Both the position numbers and the translations under genes were made by a program. The notes beneath the pieces are model-generated. The model saw only the letters and a list, made by a program, of their open reading frames with translations. It searched no databases and was not told where the DNA came from. Shown here in pieces: positions 21,456-34,523 of a stretch of 64,000 nucleotides of DNA (the stretch's first letter is position 1; every line of letters begins with the position of its first letter). The DNA is from Circinella minor (lineage: Eukaryota; Mucoromycota; Mucoromycetes; Mucorales; Lichtheimiaceae), in contig JAEPRB010000059.1 in the NCBI GenBank assembly GCA_016758965.1, forward strand, positions 62,001 through 126,000, in the 5' to 3' direction.

Positions 21456-24067
21456 ATGCAACAAACCATGTCATCAAGGTTTCGAGATTCATCTCATGGG
21501 CCAATACAAAATTTAAATGATAAAAGATCTACTGTTGCATTTTCACCATCTGATCATTTAGATGGTATATTTCAAGCAGTTCGGCATCAAGTAAGTTATA
21601 TAATATGAGTGAGGGTTTTTTTTTTTTTTTTTTTTATGCTGGGGAGTTGATTCAATTATAAATTATATATGCAAAAAGAACTTCCCACTTAACAGACATT
21701 TTACATTGGGGGGAGAGGGAGAGGAGGATGTATTGAAAGGGAACCGAAAATATTATATATAAGCTGATATTCAAATTGTAAAATTAGGTTGAACGTTGGG
21801 GTGAAAATGCAAAATGGAAAATTGAATTAATACTTTTAACTGATCAACAACAACAACAACAACAATCTACAACTTCAAAATATCATCCTCATCATTATGT
21901 AAGTTACTTTTATTTTAAAAAACTTGTTCTTCATTGTATTATATGAAATGAACGCGTTTTAGTGATGTAAATACAATTAGGAGAAAGAAAAAAGTAAGGA
22001 GCAGGGAACGGGAGGGAAGGGGAAATATGGTTTCTTTTTTTTTTGGGGGGGGGTGGAGATGGTTGTTTATGTAAAAAAGGCGGAGTGCATTTAATATTCA
22101 TGCTTTCAAAACTTCTATGCTCCGCCCAATTTTTACAGGAACAAGATTTAAATCGTTTATCATCATCGTCATCTTCCTCAGCATCAACAACAACAATAAA
22201 ACCCTATCATTCTCAGGTATATAATTATGAATTATTAAAAAAGAAAAGGTTATTTTATACAGTAAAAAAAAAAAAAATTATATATAAATTAACAACAAAA
22301 AATGACTTTTTTGTATATATACTTATTACCAATAATGTCATTAGGGTATCACGAGGTCGAACAACAGGTCAGAAACGTGGAACATACCTTATGCGGCTGA
22401 TCTTCAACAGAACAGTGTGAGTATACCTATATAAAAATAATCATGTGGTGAAAAGTAATACTTAAATATAATATATATATATATATAGTTACGAAACGCG
22501 ATGGATAGAATAAAATATCTTGAAAATATTATAAAAACTCAAGAAGAACGATTAAAACAGTTAAAAACAAATAATTTTATTCAAACACTCGAAATGATTC
22601 ATTCTACTACGGTAAAGTATACTAAAAAGGGTATATAATGACGACCATTTAGATGGGGTTAATAATAATTGATGTATTATATAATTTTTAGGTAAAAGAA
22701 TTAAAAGAACAACATCGGATTGAAATAAAACTATTACAAAAGGAGAATCAAACATTAGCAAAAAAATTTATGCGAATATCTTCTACTTTACAAAAAATTG
22801 AACGAATAGGATTATCTTTTAATGATAAGGTAAATTATAACCCCAACCCCTTCTTCCCATTTTAAAATGGAGTAGTTAACAAAAACTCATTATGTATTTT
22901 TAGGATACACAACAATTATTGGATAAAAAACAATTAATAGAAGATCATAAAATATTAACAAGAAAATTACATTTGAATGAACTTCGATTACGTGCTCGTG
23001 ATGCTGAATTAAATTATTTACGTAATTTAATTTGGACTTATCGACATTCTATGAATAATAGTGAGGAGGAGGAGGAAGAGGAGGAGGATGATCAAGAAGA
23101 TAATAACAATGATCATGATGATAAGAGTACAGAGAATGATTCACTCTTGACGAAAAAACAAAATAATGACAATGATTTATTACAACAACAACAACAACAA
23201 CAACAACAATCTAAAAAACGGCCTATTTCGGCATTAGATAGTCTTAGTATTTTAGCGGACCAAATGTTAAACGATCCAGATTTTGGTTCAGAAGATAAAA
23301 AATCATTGGTATCTATGGATTCTAAATCATTATTATTGAACAAAAAGAAAGTCGGAACGAATGCATCTATATGTATTAAAAAGGAAATAATGGAGAATCA
23401 TCACACTACTGCTACTGTGGCTAATAATAATAATAATAATAAACGAAAACGTAAAGAACAACAACAATCATCACTTGAATATTATCATTATAGAAACATA
23501 AAACAAGGAGTAGTAAACGAGGTAACGTAACGTATAATTAATTACGATCAACAAAGAAAAAAAAAAGAATAATAATAATAAGGGTATTGAGGTTTGAACT
23601 TGAATAATAATATTAATAATAATAACTGTCTTTACGTATCCTATATTTAGCACCGTATTATGGATGGTAATAACAATAATGATAATTTGATACGACCTTC
23701 TTCTGCATTTCATACCATTACACGTATTCATCATCCTTATACACCATCTAATAAACATTACCAACAAAAACAACAGAACAGATATTATACATCACCCCCT
23801 GTGAATATTATTCCTCGACCATCACCAACAAAAGATCAAGAATCATTTTCTACTGCTAACAATGTAAATTTATTAAGTCCTTCTTCTTCCTCTTTTAATT
23901 CACCATTATTCATGTCACCTGTTCCATCCTCTTCATCCAATGCATATCAACATTCACATTATTCACGTCAACAACAACAGCAACAACAACAACAAAGTGA
24001 TCCTTATTATTCATCCAATAAAAAACAAAGATGGTCAGTAAATATATCAAATAAAAAAACAGATTAA
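21456..24067 (+). CDS. Coiled-coil protein of unknown function, eight exons, about 563 aa
   Basis: Exons 21456-21590, 21788-21898, 22139-22216, 22345-22416, 22489-22611, 22692-22829, 22904-23521 and 23651-24067. All introns are phase 0 and GT-AG. The start ATG is immediately followed by a second in-frame ATG (MQQTMSS). Residues about 130-270 are a coiled coil rich in Leu/Ile/Lys/Glu: NAMDRIKYLENIIKTQEERL, ELKEQHRIEIKLLQKENQ, KLHLNELRLRARDAELNYLR. An acidic Glu/Asp tract, a polyGln run and a basic KRKRK patch (possible nuclear signal) follow. The C-terminus is Ser/Pro/Gln-rich. No enzymatic motif is present. It could be a structural or transcription-associated factor; I do not recognise the family. 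The exon calls are supported by continuous heptads across junctions. Confidence 0.8.
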
Positions 24068-24802
24068 GTCATCATGCAAAATGTAACATATTATTCATCA
24101 TTATCATTATTATTATTATACATCCTACATATACACACACACACACATATATATATATATAATACATTTTACACAAGAACTTTTTTTTTGTTATGAATAA
24201 TACCCCCCACCTTTTCCCTCCCCCCCTCAAATTCACGTCATTATAAAAAAAACAAAACAAACAAACAAGCATTTATTTTTTTTATTTTTAAACAATATTT
24301 TTTCGTCTAATATTATTTTACATTATCAGTATTATACTATTATTAGACTACATTATTACACACGACACAACACATACAAACATGCACATACATCTTTATT
24401 TATTTTTTGGCTTACACAATACAATCACACACATTTTGATATTTATAAAACACTTTCAATACATTCTTTTCTTTTTCTTTACATAGTATAACAATTTTCA
24501 TGTTATTATATAAACTTTTTTTTTATTAAACCCCCCCCCACACACACACACACCCATTTATAAATATATTGAGTATAAATAATAACCAATATCTCACTTT
24601 TTAAAAATATGAAGAGATAATAATGATCTACTGTATATTAATAATAATAGTGATGATATATATTTATACGTATAATAAAAACAAAATACAAGAATAATAA
24701 TACGTAAGAACAGTAACTACTAAAAGGTGATGAGAGAGAAAAAGGTTTGAATTTGGATGGTACGTAAAAAGAGTGAAAAAAAGTAAATAGTCTTTAACAA
24801 AA
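24068..24802. other. Convergent 3' intergenic region
   Basis: A+T-rich DNA between the coiled-coil gene and the minus-strand b561 gene. It contains CA microsatellites near 24134 and 24540, a TA run near 24147 and C runs near 24222 and 24530. No gene is seen. Confidence 0.5.
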
Positions 24803-25767
24803 TTATTTTTGTTCTAAATCACCCGAACGACTTGTTTGTTGTTGTTCATCTTGTATGATGTCTAAAGAATCATGTCTTGCTTTAGGAGGCCCACCTAAAC
24901 CCCATTTATAAAGACGTACACGACCCGTTATTCCTATGACAACAAGGACCAGAGCCACCCAATGACCTGCTATCATATTAGGTGTTGGCATAAATGTTAT
25001 CATAAGAGGTGTTCTTATACCTAATTCAGCAGTGACCCAAACGAGTATAAGAAATAAATAACCCGTTATTCGATGAAATTTCCATAATGATTTGCCTTTA
25101 TCTATACTACCAAAAACAAAATTTGGGAAATAGGCCATTGTTATTCCAAATAATCCTTGAAAAAATATATAAATAAATACTGCTAATCCGAATTTTGAAT
25201 GTTGACTGTAAAAAAAAAAAAAAAAGTGTATGTATCATACGTTATAATAAACATGTGGATGAGTATAATTATAATGTAATTCAATGAATGAGTATAATAA
25301 TTTTTTTTACCTATTAAAATGACTTGATCTTGTAGAAAAAGCATGAACCATAATAATAAATCCAACAAGAAGAAATACATAAGCAAAACTTTGTATGAAT
25401 GCATGTAATTTTAAACCTTTTTTCTTTTCTTTGGGAGTACTGGTTGTTTGTAATAAATAGACACCTATTTATTATTAGATAATAATATTAATACATATCA
25501 AGATAATATACGTAACAACAAAAATAATTAAATTAGTATCTATATAATACGTATCCATAGTAGTAGCAGCATTATTAGCAAATATTGATTAACTATTATT
25601 ATTACGTTACCTTCTGTTATTGATACAACAAATAACATCATAAAAATTGGATGAAGTATACGATAAGTAAATGGAATCTGAACTAATACAGCAATTACTA
25701 ATCCAAGAAATAATAAAAGACCAGATTGTATAGCCAATCCAAAAATTGCATCTTTATATTTAAACAT
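24803..25767 (-). CDS. Cytochrome b561-like membrane protein 1, about 237 aa
   Basis: Three exons on the minus strand: 25767-25611, 25464-25311 and 25205-24803. Six hydrophobic segments are visible. Conserved histidines sit at the expected places: ILHPIFM in TM2, KLHAFIQ at TM3, QHSKFG before TM4, KFHRITGY before TM5 and GHWVAL in TM6. The KFHRxTGY and GRVRLYKWG blocks fit the cytochrome b561/ferric-reductase transmembrane fold, which carries two haems and moves electrons across a membrane, often from ascorbate. The donor and acceptor here are unknown. An upstream in-frame ATG (25828-25830) would add a hydrophobic leader; I chose 25767 because the paralogue at 36314-37234 aligns from there. 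Both introns lie at the same positions and phases as in that paralogue. Confidence 0.8.
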
Positions 25768-28423
25768 TATCAATGGATTAAAAATTAAAAAAAGAAAGAA
25801 AGAAAGAATTGCCTTTTTTTTTTTATACAAAATAAAAATATTTATATGTTTTTTTTTTTACTTTGGAATCAAATGAGGGGGGGGGGAGGGGAAGGGAAAG
25901 GTATTATTCGTTGTGTTTGATCTAATACATATTATGTTGTCAAGTACAGTGTACGTATCTATAATAAACTCATAATATAGGAAAAATGGAAGAGATCCCA
26001 AGATGTTCCCTTTTAATATTTAGTCTTGGCAAAAATAAATAAATACAATGCATGTAAAGTATATGTAGAATGTAAAGCATACATGATGATGATGATGATG
26101 ATGTTTTTTTTTTTTTTATGTGTAAAAATAAAAATACATAAACTTTGTACGTACATTTATAAAAACATGATATTTACTTGACAAAGTTACATGTGTAAAA
26201 TAATGGTAAGATGCGGGGGAGAAACATATTTTATAATTTTGGCTCAGCAATAATAATAATAATTTCACGGGATCTGTTTTAAATCATATTTATTGTGTCA
26301 TCATTATATATGTTTCTTTATTAAATTATAATTCTCATGAAATGTATATATATTATATCAAACATTTATTGTATAATGCTCTGTTTATTATTATTATTAT
26401 TATTGTTGTTTAGATTTTTTTTTTAAAAAAAAGGCTTATTATTATTTAAAATAAGATATTTTTAGATTAAAAAAAAAAAAAACAACAATTTCATGATTAT
26501 CATCTTACATTTGTATTATTTATTATTTTCTTGATACGTAACATATTTTTAATACGTATTTAGTGTAGTTATATGCGAAGAAGAAAAAAATTGGGGGGAG
26601 GGGGAGAGAGAGAAGATCAAATTTCTTTGACTTACCAACTAGTACTAGAGCTAACTTTTTTTTTGACAATCACTTCATTTATGCCATAAACAAAAATAGT
26701 TATCTTAGGTGTTCTTACTTAATTTAGAGTTTTTGTGGAACGTGAGTGCCTGAAAGTGTCAGGATAGGAATAGTGATCCAAAAAAAAAAAAAAAAAAAAA
26801 AAACAATGCAAGAATGATTACATACTTAGCTTTTTTTTTTTTTTTTGAAAGGCATTATCATTGTCATTATGGAATGCATCGAATTTTCTATGCTACGGAT
26901 CAGAGATCATGAAATCCCATTATTCCCTTGGATCTCACTTTCTGTATTTGGATATTGGACGTTTTAATACCTTATACAGATAACTCCCTCCAAAAGTCTT
27001 TTATTTTTTTCTGTATCTTATTCCGTAAAGAAAACTGATTGTTCTAATACGTAAGAAAAGAGAAGAAGCGCGGAATTAATATAGGTTTTGTCTCTCCTAA
27101 CATATTAAAGGGAGGGGGGAACAATAAAAAATACTTGACATATAATACGTATTATTTAGTTTCTTTTTCCAACATGTTAATATAAATGAGTCTTTATTTA
27201 GTAGTTATTCATAAATTATTTTAATTTTAAATATTCTGTTTAATTATTAATATTAAATCTAGTAATAAAAAGTTACATATATATACTATCACACTTGATA
27301 CGTACAACTACATTGTCATTTTCATTTTCTTATTTTCTTGTTGTGTACTTGTCAACTATCAATATATGAACACTTGTTGTGGGGGATATGTATATATTAT
27401 GTCCTGTAATAGTTTTTACTTGAAAAGAGTTATTTATAAGTATGTTTTGCTATATCATATGAATTATACTTTACATTATTCAAATATAATAAGTTGCACT
27501 ATTTAATTTGACCTCTTTCGTTTAACAAAATTAGAAACAGAATTATGAAATAAAAAGTACACTATTAATCGAACCAACATTGATTATTATTCTATGCTAC
27601 CTTTTAAATCTCTTTTTTTTATGCAGTATATATCTTTTAATTTTGCAGGTTTTTTTTTAAAAAAAAAAAATGTTAATAACCCGTTGATTCGAAAAAATCA
27701 TATGTGGTGTACACAATGATGCGCAACAACAACAACAAAATCAAGCATGGAATGGAATGTTTACAAAAAAAGGTGGAGGAGGAGGGTTGTTAGATCCCAG
27801 TAGTCTGGGAAGTAAAAGATCATTTATTACTATTCTTGAATTTTACTTTTTCCTCCTTTCGAGCATATATATATTACTAGTTATTTTTTTATTTATAAAT
27901 ATCAAAGAAGAAAAAAAAAACAGCATAAAGCCACATAATCATATGTAAAATTTTGCCAAGACCTATTCTTTATCTTTAATTGCTCATGATATTACGAAGA
28001 AACATTTGACTTGTAATATATATCTCTATGTAAATAATGAACAGGGTTAAGATGCTTATATTCAACACCCTTTAGATATTTATAATGTAAGGAAACAACC
28101 CCCCTCCCCTTCTTTGTTGTTGTTGTCGTTATGGTAATCAAGACATAAAGTAAAGAGAAAAGGTTGATAATCACACTTACTTTTATTACTCCATAATTGA
28201 TCGAACCAATGGACCGGAAGGTTGATTCACATTTACGCGTTCTTCAAGTAACTTGCTCTCCCCCCTCTTGTGCACGTAAAAGATCAATCTATAAATGTAT
28301 AAATTTTTCAGTATAATGAAATAATCCTATTCAACAAACATGATCCAGAATCCTATTCATCACCCGTTTCTCTTACATAAAGCGTCCCCAAATAACTCCA
28401 AATACTTTAATACTAATAATTGA
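25768..28423. other. Long intergenic stretch, no gene seen
   Basis: About 2.7 kb of A+T-rich DNA with an ATG trinucleotide repeat (26083-26103), many homopolymer runs (for example A22 near 26780), scattered TACGTA sites and G-rich purine tracts (25875-25900, 26595-26615). Frames are short and without motifs. Confidence 0.55.
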
Positions 28424-29629
28424 TCATCGCATGTTTTTGATATTTATGCTACGTAACTGCATTTCAATGTTTTTCCACCGGTGTTTATCATGAATCATTG
28501 TCTTACTCAGCGTAACTTTCGTTTCAATAATCTGAACTCCATAAGCACTTAACTTGCTTAAATGTTTCCAAGGATCCATTTTCATAAATGAACACACCTT
28601 CTCTCTTAAGGCAGTGACATTGCACTCAAGAATCTTCACTGAATCCCCAAGGCTATGGGTTGTGTGTTGTTCAACCATATCGCTATAGATATTCATAAAA
28701 GAATTAATTATGTATATCAGATTATTATATTTATGTGCTACGTATCAATAATAGTATTAATTGAATCTACCTTGACGATGCTACGATTACCAAAGCATCG
28801 ATATATTTTGCAGGTAAAGTAGAAGGACCACATATCATAATGGTTATCCTTCAAATATAATGTTTTGGTAGCCTTGTACGTACTTTACCTCGCCCCTTTT
28901 CATAATAATATTAATAATATCAGAACAACCCATTTGTTTTTGTATTCCACTCTTCCCATTATTATCATTACCTTCTTTCAATTAAATAACCTGTTGTTCC
29001 GGCGTAAACGTGTTACGGTATTTCGCGTTCTTAAACACCACAGCCCAACTTTTCCTTCATGACTTTGGCAGTCCCGTCATAACCAAGGTCATCTCCTGTC
29101 TTCAACGCATTTAGTTTACAAGGACAGTTTTGACTATGATGCTCTATTTTTGATAAAGCTGACAGACCAAGTAAAAATGGATTTACAAAAGAGTGATCTT
29201 TCATGATTCATCATGTGCTTTGGCAGCGTTCGATGTACCAGATGAAAGGTAGATAAGACGTATTTTGGCAGACAATGAAGATGGTGTTACCATGATCGTC
29301 AATTTCGGGAGCTTTTTTTTTTTTTTCCAATTCCAGACTTGATTGAGAAAGTCATCGTACGGAATTTTTAAGGAGTAAAAACATCCAATTTTCAAATATC
29401 CCAAGAGAATGAAATGATGAACTATTGATTTGTTCTTCTTTGTTGTATTCATATTCATGTTTGCATAGCGGATCATTGATACGATACTGGGTGCCAAAGG
29501 CGAATCATTGTTTTAAGTGTTTCAAGTTGACCTTTGCGAATCTTGAGCATATGCGGCCGCTCAGTTGATGTACAAGGAGGATCAAATATATATCTATTAG
29601 ATCCTTCCTCAACTGACATAGAGGCCTAT
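28424..29629 (-). pseudogene. Degenerate coding fragments, unknown multicopy family
   Basis: On the minus strand several open patches without a continuous gene occur in order: EEGSNRYIFDPPCTSTERP (about 29610-29554) with RKGQLETLKTM, then LIYLSSGTSNAAKAHDES (about 29255-29201), then TGDDLGYDGTAKVMKEKLGC (about 29100-29040), then a 90-aa frame with EQHTTHSLGDSVKILECN and WKHLSKLSAYGVQIIETKV (28690-28424). Stops and frameshifts separate them. The FDPPCTSTERP segment recurs at about 34437-34510, so the source sequence is repeated in the window. It looks like remnants of one gene broken by decay. I cannot name the family. Confidence 0.4.
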
Positions 29630-29631
29630 TA

Positions 29632-29767
29632 CAGTAAACCCCCGTTTTTTGCACACCTTCTGGCCAAAATCCCATTATGTTTTCGACCCCACTTTTTGCA
29701 CACACATCCGGTTTTTGCACTCCTCTCAAGCCAAATCCCACCTGCGCAAAAAACCAGGGTTCAACTG
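29632..29767. mobile_element. 136-bp MITE with TA target duplication and a matching empty site
   Basis: The left end CAGTAAACCCCCGTTTTTTG and the reverse complement of the right end CAGTTGAACCCTGGTTTTTT form terminal inverted repeats; both continue into GC(A/G)C. The element is flanked by TA on both sides (29630-29631 and 29768-29769). The homologous sequence at 34522-34523 reads CCTATTACATCATTC, with a single TA and no insert: an exact empty site. TA duplication and CAGT...ACCC ends are typical of Tc1/mariner/pogo-type transposons. The interior has repeated TTTTTGCAC motifs and no coding capacity. Confidence 0.85.
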
Positions 29768-29775
29768 TACATCAT

Positions 29776-30870
29776 TCAAATGATTAGTAACCGTTGCACT
29801 TTGAATAACAAGAAAAAAAAAGTAGGATCAAGAATACCATTACCAATCGATTGGTATAGCCGTGGTTGAATTGACAGTAGCGGTATTGGAAATGTCGATA
29901 AGTGGTAATAAGTATCCTGTCTTGACCTCTGCAAAATATTATCTTGAACACATTGACTTAGAACCATTATATGATCGACTCCACATTAATAATTTTCCCC
30001 TCCATTCATGCAGCACAAAAAATAATCGTCTTGCTTTCCAACATTATCATCACTATCACCAACAATATTCATTACCCCTTTCTTTCACCTACCAAGTGGA
30101 AATGTTTCTGGAAAGCTCCTATTCTGCCTCTTGCCCGTTCAATTTGGTAAGCGAACGTTACATGGAAAATTATCTTGTCTTCAATCCTGTATTTTATTTT
30201 ATTTCATCATTTTGACAATCCTCTTTTTGGTGCCCTTGGTGATCTTGAAACAGATTCTATTTCTCAACTTTTTTTCTTGTGAAACAAAATGGGCTTATAT
30301 TGGCAACAGGTTCTTTAAAAGAGGGTGTACACCTGTCTCGCAGGCTACCATTTTCAAGTCTATTTTTGATCTTTCTTGTTCACCTCTCTCCCGTATACAA
30401 ATCATTTCGGGTGGTACTATGGTAAGTATTTGGAAACCACACTGGTTATTCTGTTCCCTTTTGCTCTGCCACCATTATTGATTCTACACATAAACTTTTC
30501 ATCCGCTTCCGTCAAGAAGAAACACTAGTTACACACCAACGTCCATAAACTTTATCATCTTCTTTCTCTTACTCCTATTCAAAAACATTATATATATGAA
30601 TGATATATATTTATCTACCAACCATGTATCTCGTATTTTTTGCATAGCTTATCTTTTATGGATTATACCTCCTTCATTTTCTTCCTTCATTATAGTCTGC
30701 TTATTACCGTTCCTTCACTTTATTTGTGCCTTAGAATCACTTTAATTATCTGTTGTATCTTGCCTCTGATTTCCAACCACTGGTTCCATAATAATTTTCA
30801 GTGACCCGTCAATAAAATTCACTCAACTTCTTTTTGTGAATCTTTAAAAAAAATCTGTTACGGAATAAAG
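29776..30870 (+). mobile_element. Fragment of a LINE-type retrotransposon (3' part of ORF2), copy A
   Basis: In one plus-strand frame KWKCFWKAPILPLARSIW occurs at about 30099-30152. It resembles the start of the zinc-binding domain that follows reverse transcriptase in fungal non-LTR elements. Further patches (NPLFGALGDLETDSISQLFF, then WKPHWLF-like) fit the C-terminal tail but lie in shifting frames with stops, so the element is dead. No poly-A tail or target duplication was fixed. The sequence is repeated almost perfectly at 34530-35625. The family assignment is by motif memory, not search. Confidence 0.5.
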
Positions 30871-31290
30871 ATATACAGACTGGTAATAGTCTTTCTACTC
30901 CAACAATACACTAATACCTTCTTTTGTTATTTACCACATTAAGCTCACCAATTTTTTTGTAATAGTATCAATAATTTTATTGATATGAACTAATGTTGGT
31001 GATTGAATAATAAACATTTGGACCGTTATGATCAGATTCTTGTACTTCAATCTTCTTCGCGTCGTTCTTGTTCTTTTGTCATCCCTCCATGCAATATATA
31101 TTAATCAAATTCTAGAGAAAACGCATGAATATTATTATTTTCCCTCTTTGATTTTATTTATCACCTCAACAATCTCAACAAAAAATTGTCCCTTCTTTTT
31201 TGAATGTTGGCTGTTTTTCACATAGACGGCCAATATCACGTTGCATTGTTTGCAAATGGAGATCTAAAAGAATCACACCGCTTTAAATTA
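30871..31290. repeat. Diverged continuation of the LINE duplication, copy A
   Basis: From about 30871 the alignment with the second copy (35626-35990) continues, but with many substitutions and small indels, in contrast to the nearly identical preceding 1.1 kb. About 30 bases here (31010-31045) are absent from the other copy. No gene. Confidence 0.6.
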
Positions 31291-31739
31291 TCATTAACAA
31301 AGATGGTTTTCATTAATTTCCACTCTTTCGGAGCGGTTTGAAAAACGTAATCGATTGGTACATTCATAATAAAACACTACTGAGTTGATATAATATGTCA
31401 TAATAACGATAACAAGAAAAGCGCGTTGAAGAAAACTAATACCATATTATGCATGATAGAATGCGCAGCATGTAAAAGTCACAACAAAATCAGACTCAGT
31501 AGAAATATTGTCCTCCATTGTTTGACGAGTACAGGCGACAAACAAAACTGCAAAAGTATTTAGTTTACTTTTGTTACTATGACCATCATTCCTATTCTAA
31601 TTTATGTTGATAAGTTTTTATAGTAGTATATAATCAAGAAATAAGCCAATCATTAAACACTAATATTTATCGTCAGGCTGATTGATCAGATAATATATGT
31701 ATATATAAAATGGATGTATAAGTGTTTGTCGAAAAGTAT
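31291..31739. other. Intergenic, no gene seen
   Basis: A+T-rich DNA between the LINE fragment and the 458-bp tandem repeat; nothing recognisable. Confidence 0.5.
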
Positions 31740-32690
31740 TTTATTCTTTTTAATTCTGTCTTTTAGATGAACCAACAGATCTTTAGCTTGAATAATCCTT
31801 TTGAAAGATTAGCTGGTCAATGCTGTTTAGACAACCTTCATCGTTTGTTTTCATGGCTCTTCGACATCCTCTATGATTTTTTTTGATTGTATGTGGGTAA
31901 CATAGTATTGCGGGTGTCCTCATGGGTAGCTCGATCACAAGCTATGGGTTCTGCATCCTTTTAAAAGTGAACCTTTTGTGCCTCAAGTCTATGGGTAGCA
32001 TGGTATTGCGGGTGTCCTTCTGGGTAGCTCGATTCACAAGCTGTGTGTCCTGTAGCACAATATGGTTCAGTCATACGATGTCTTCCATGGCTTCAAACAG
32101 AAGGTTTCAGAGCACTATTGATCAGCTTGGATGATTAGGTAAAGAGAAACAGAGAAAATATATGTGTGTATTGCTGTTTATCGACAAGGATACCTCATTT
32201 TGTTTTATTTCATTTCTTTCTTTTAGATAAACCCATTGATCTTTAGCTTGGATAATTCTTTAGAAAGATTAGCTGGTCAATACTGTTTAGACACCCTTCA
32301 TCGTTTGTTTTCATGGCTCTTCGACATCCTCTATGATTTTTTTTGATTGTATGTGGGTAACATAGTATTGCGGGTCTCCTCATGGGTAGCTCGATCACAA
32401 GCTATGGGTTCTACATCCTTTTAAAATCGAACCTTTTGTACCTCAAGTCTATGGGTAGCATGGTATTGCGGGTGTCCTTCTGGGTAGCTCGGTTCACAAG
32501 CTGTGTGTCCTGTAGCACAATATGGTTCAGTCATACGATGTCTTCCATGGCTTCAAACAGAAGGTTTCAAAGCACTATTGATCAGCCTTGGATGATTAGG
32601 TAAAGAGAAACAGAGAGAATATATGTGTGTATTGCTGTTTGTCCACAAAGATACCTCATTTTGTTTTATTTAATTTCTTTCTTTAGATAC
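31740..32690. repeat. Tandem duplication, unit about 458 bp
   Basis: Two units lie in direct order (about 31765-32222 and 32223-32680). Both begin with AGAT(G/A)AACC, then TCTTTAGCTTG, and a third truncated AGATACA start follows at 32686. Identity is high, with scattered substitutions. Each unit holds an internal degenerate direct repeat around GGGTA(A/G)CAT(A/G)GTATTGCG, followed by GGGTAGCTCG and CACAAGCT (about 31895-31965 and 31991-32045 in unit 1). Two 70-73 codon frames starting MGSSITSYGF arise from the repeat, but the internal repetition and lack of motifs argue against a gene. Confidence 0.8.
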
Positions 32691-34389
32691 ACTATTTTGT
32701 GGTTAGTTTCTTGATTATATTGTTGTGTGTTCTTCTGTGCTCTTGTTTTTTTTTGTGACTCATCTGCTGTGGAATCGTAGTTGGTTGGATACAATTCAAG
32801 CCATCATTTGGGCATCAAAATGATGCAGACTGAAGAAAGGGACGTTGGATTCAAATTTACCACTTTCTTACTTTTTCATAATATTATATGGGCAATTTTT
32901 CCCTGTTGTATTACCACTTGTCTTCTTGTTTTGTAATATAAAGTTCTGTTGACACATCTTAGTTGAATTTTTATAAAGAATGCACAAATTAATATCCTGT
33001 ATGATTGGCCGATCAAATATGACAGAGATGAAAGGGTTCAATTGCTTTTGTACATATTGATCATCGGGTGGTGATATAATTGACCTATAAATAAACGTTA
33101 TGATCTTTAAGCTTTTTTTTTAAGTGGCAGAAGTGAAAATCTCAGTATCCGTAATATGTTCTGTTGATTTTTGTACTAGTTGAATGTTTTGTTCATATCA
33201 TATTTTGAAGAATCATGATTGGAATTGATAAGAGAAAGAAAGCATTTGCCTCCAATAAGTTCGTATACATATATATGTACGTAGTATATGTTACAGAAAC
33301 ATCACAACCATCTCTTCCGTTTGTTTCATTCTATTTTGGTTCTACGTAGAAATCATTTATTTAAAAAAAAAGTTGCTAGGTTCTTCTTCATCTCTGGATC
33401 AGGTTTTGCTTCGTTCTTAATGTATCTACTTTACGATCGATTTGATTCAATACGTATATTTTTCTAATAATTAGATGCTAGGTAGTCCTATCAATAACAC
33501 AATGTGTGGGGTCCTTCTTAAGTTCTTTCAATCCAACAAGCAATAATAAATAACAGATCAGGGTGATTCAATTCCCCCAGTATCGTCTCTCTTTCTTTCC
33601 AAATAAATATTTACACCTCTATTTTAGTGCTGATGATGAAAGTTGGCAATAGGTAAATCAGCATAAAGCCATTGGGAATTTCTACAGACACCCCACTCTA
33701 TTTTTAACTTTGAATTTGTTACGTACAGAAATATAAAATTGACGTACAGAAATGACTGTGTTCCTATATGTTTTACCAAACACATATGCATTTATACAAA
33801 AAAAAAAGGAATGTATATATAATGAAAGACACTATGTTTATTTAAATGTTAAAATAATACATATACGTAACATTGCTACGTATATGTCTTATGTGTTAGG
33901 TGATAAAGCCGATAATAAACATAATTCTACATCATACGTATCTAGGCTATTACGTAATATTGATATATATGGTAAATAATCTTGACGTTTCCATAAAATA
34001 TTAAGATTAAAAACAAAAGATTGATTGAATATACATATAAAAAAAAACATTAAAAAATATAAAAACTGACCATTTGACGAATAAGCATGTATGAAGTACC
34101 TATCTGTATACTTCAATATCTAAATAATGTATTAGAAAAACGTACTTTCTTAACGTTCTTATCATCATGTTTTGTTTATTTTCATAAAATACTAAAAAAG
34201 GAGCTATTTAATCCCACATTTTCGTATTATTTTTATAAAAAAAAGATTAATTACGTAGTCAAGGATTTACTCGAGCAAAAAAAAAAAGTAGTTGCCGAAA
34301 TCAATAAGGTGGTGAAAAAATTACAAGCTTGCAGTAGCAGTGCAAAACAGTAATGCTCGAAAAATCAATATCAAATGTATACATGGTCA
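32691..34389. other. Intergenic, no gene seen
   Basis: A+T-rich DNA with TACGTA-like palindromes (33275, 33345, 33720, 33878, 33937). A plus-strand frame at 34087-34353 (Lys-rich C-terminus) has no recognisable motif and I do not call it. Confidence 0.5.
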
Positions 34390-34523
34390 ACGTAATCCCA
34401 ATAATCATGACGTATGAGCGATTCAAGTTGACTCTTGGGGATGTACGGACGTTCTGTTGACGTACAAGGTGGATCAAATATGTGTCTACTAGATCTTTCC
34501 TCAACAGCCATAGAGACCTATTA
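34390..34523 (-). pseudogene. Second copy of the FDPPCTSTERP gene fragment
   Basis: Minus-strand reading gives AVEERSSRHIFDPPCTSTER, then PYIP and SQLES, paralogous to EEGSNRYIFDPPCTSTERP at 29554-29610, with substitutions. It precedes LINE copy B exactly as the first fragment precedes LINE copy A, but without the MITE. It belongs to the same duplicated block. Confidence 0.5.

Noticed and set aside
22043..22420. 125-codon plus-strand frame starting MGGGGDGCLC
   Set aside because: It reads through introns of the coiled-coil gene in a mixed frame; the splice model explains the region better.
29862..30481. Two overlapping plus-strand frames of 116-117 codons in the LINE fragment, repeated at 34616-35235
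   Set aside because: Identical in both copies because the DNA is duplicated; they run across shifted frames of a dead retroelement and carry no motif in the open frame.
31922..32603. Repeated frames beginning MGSSITSYGF
   Set aside because: They arise from a tandem DNA repeat with internal repetition and lack splice context or domain similarity.
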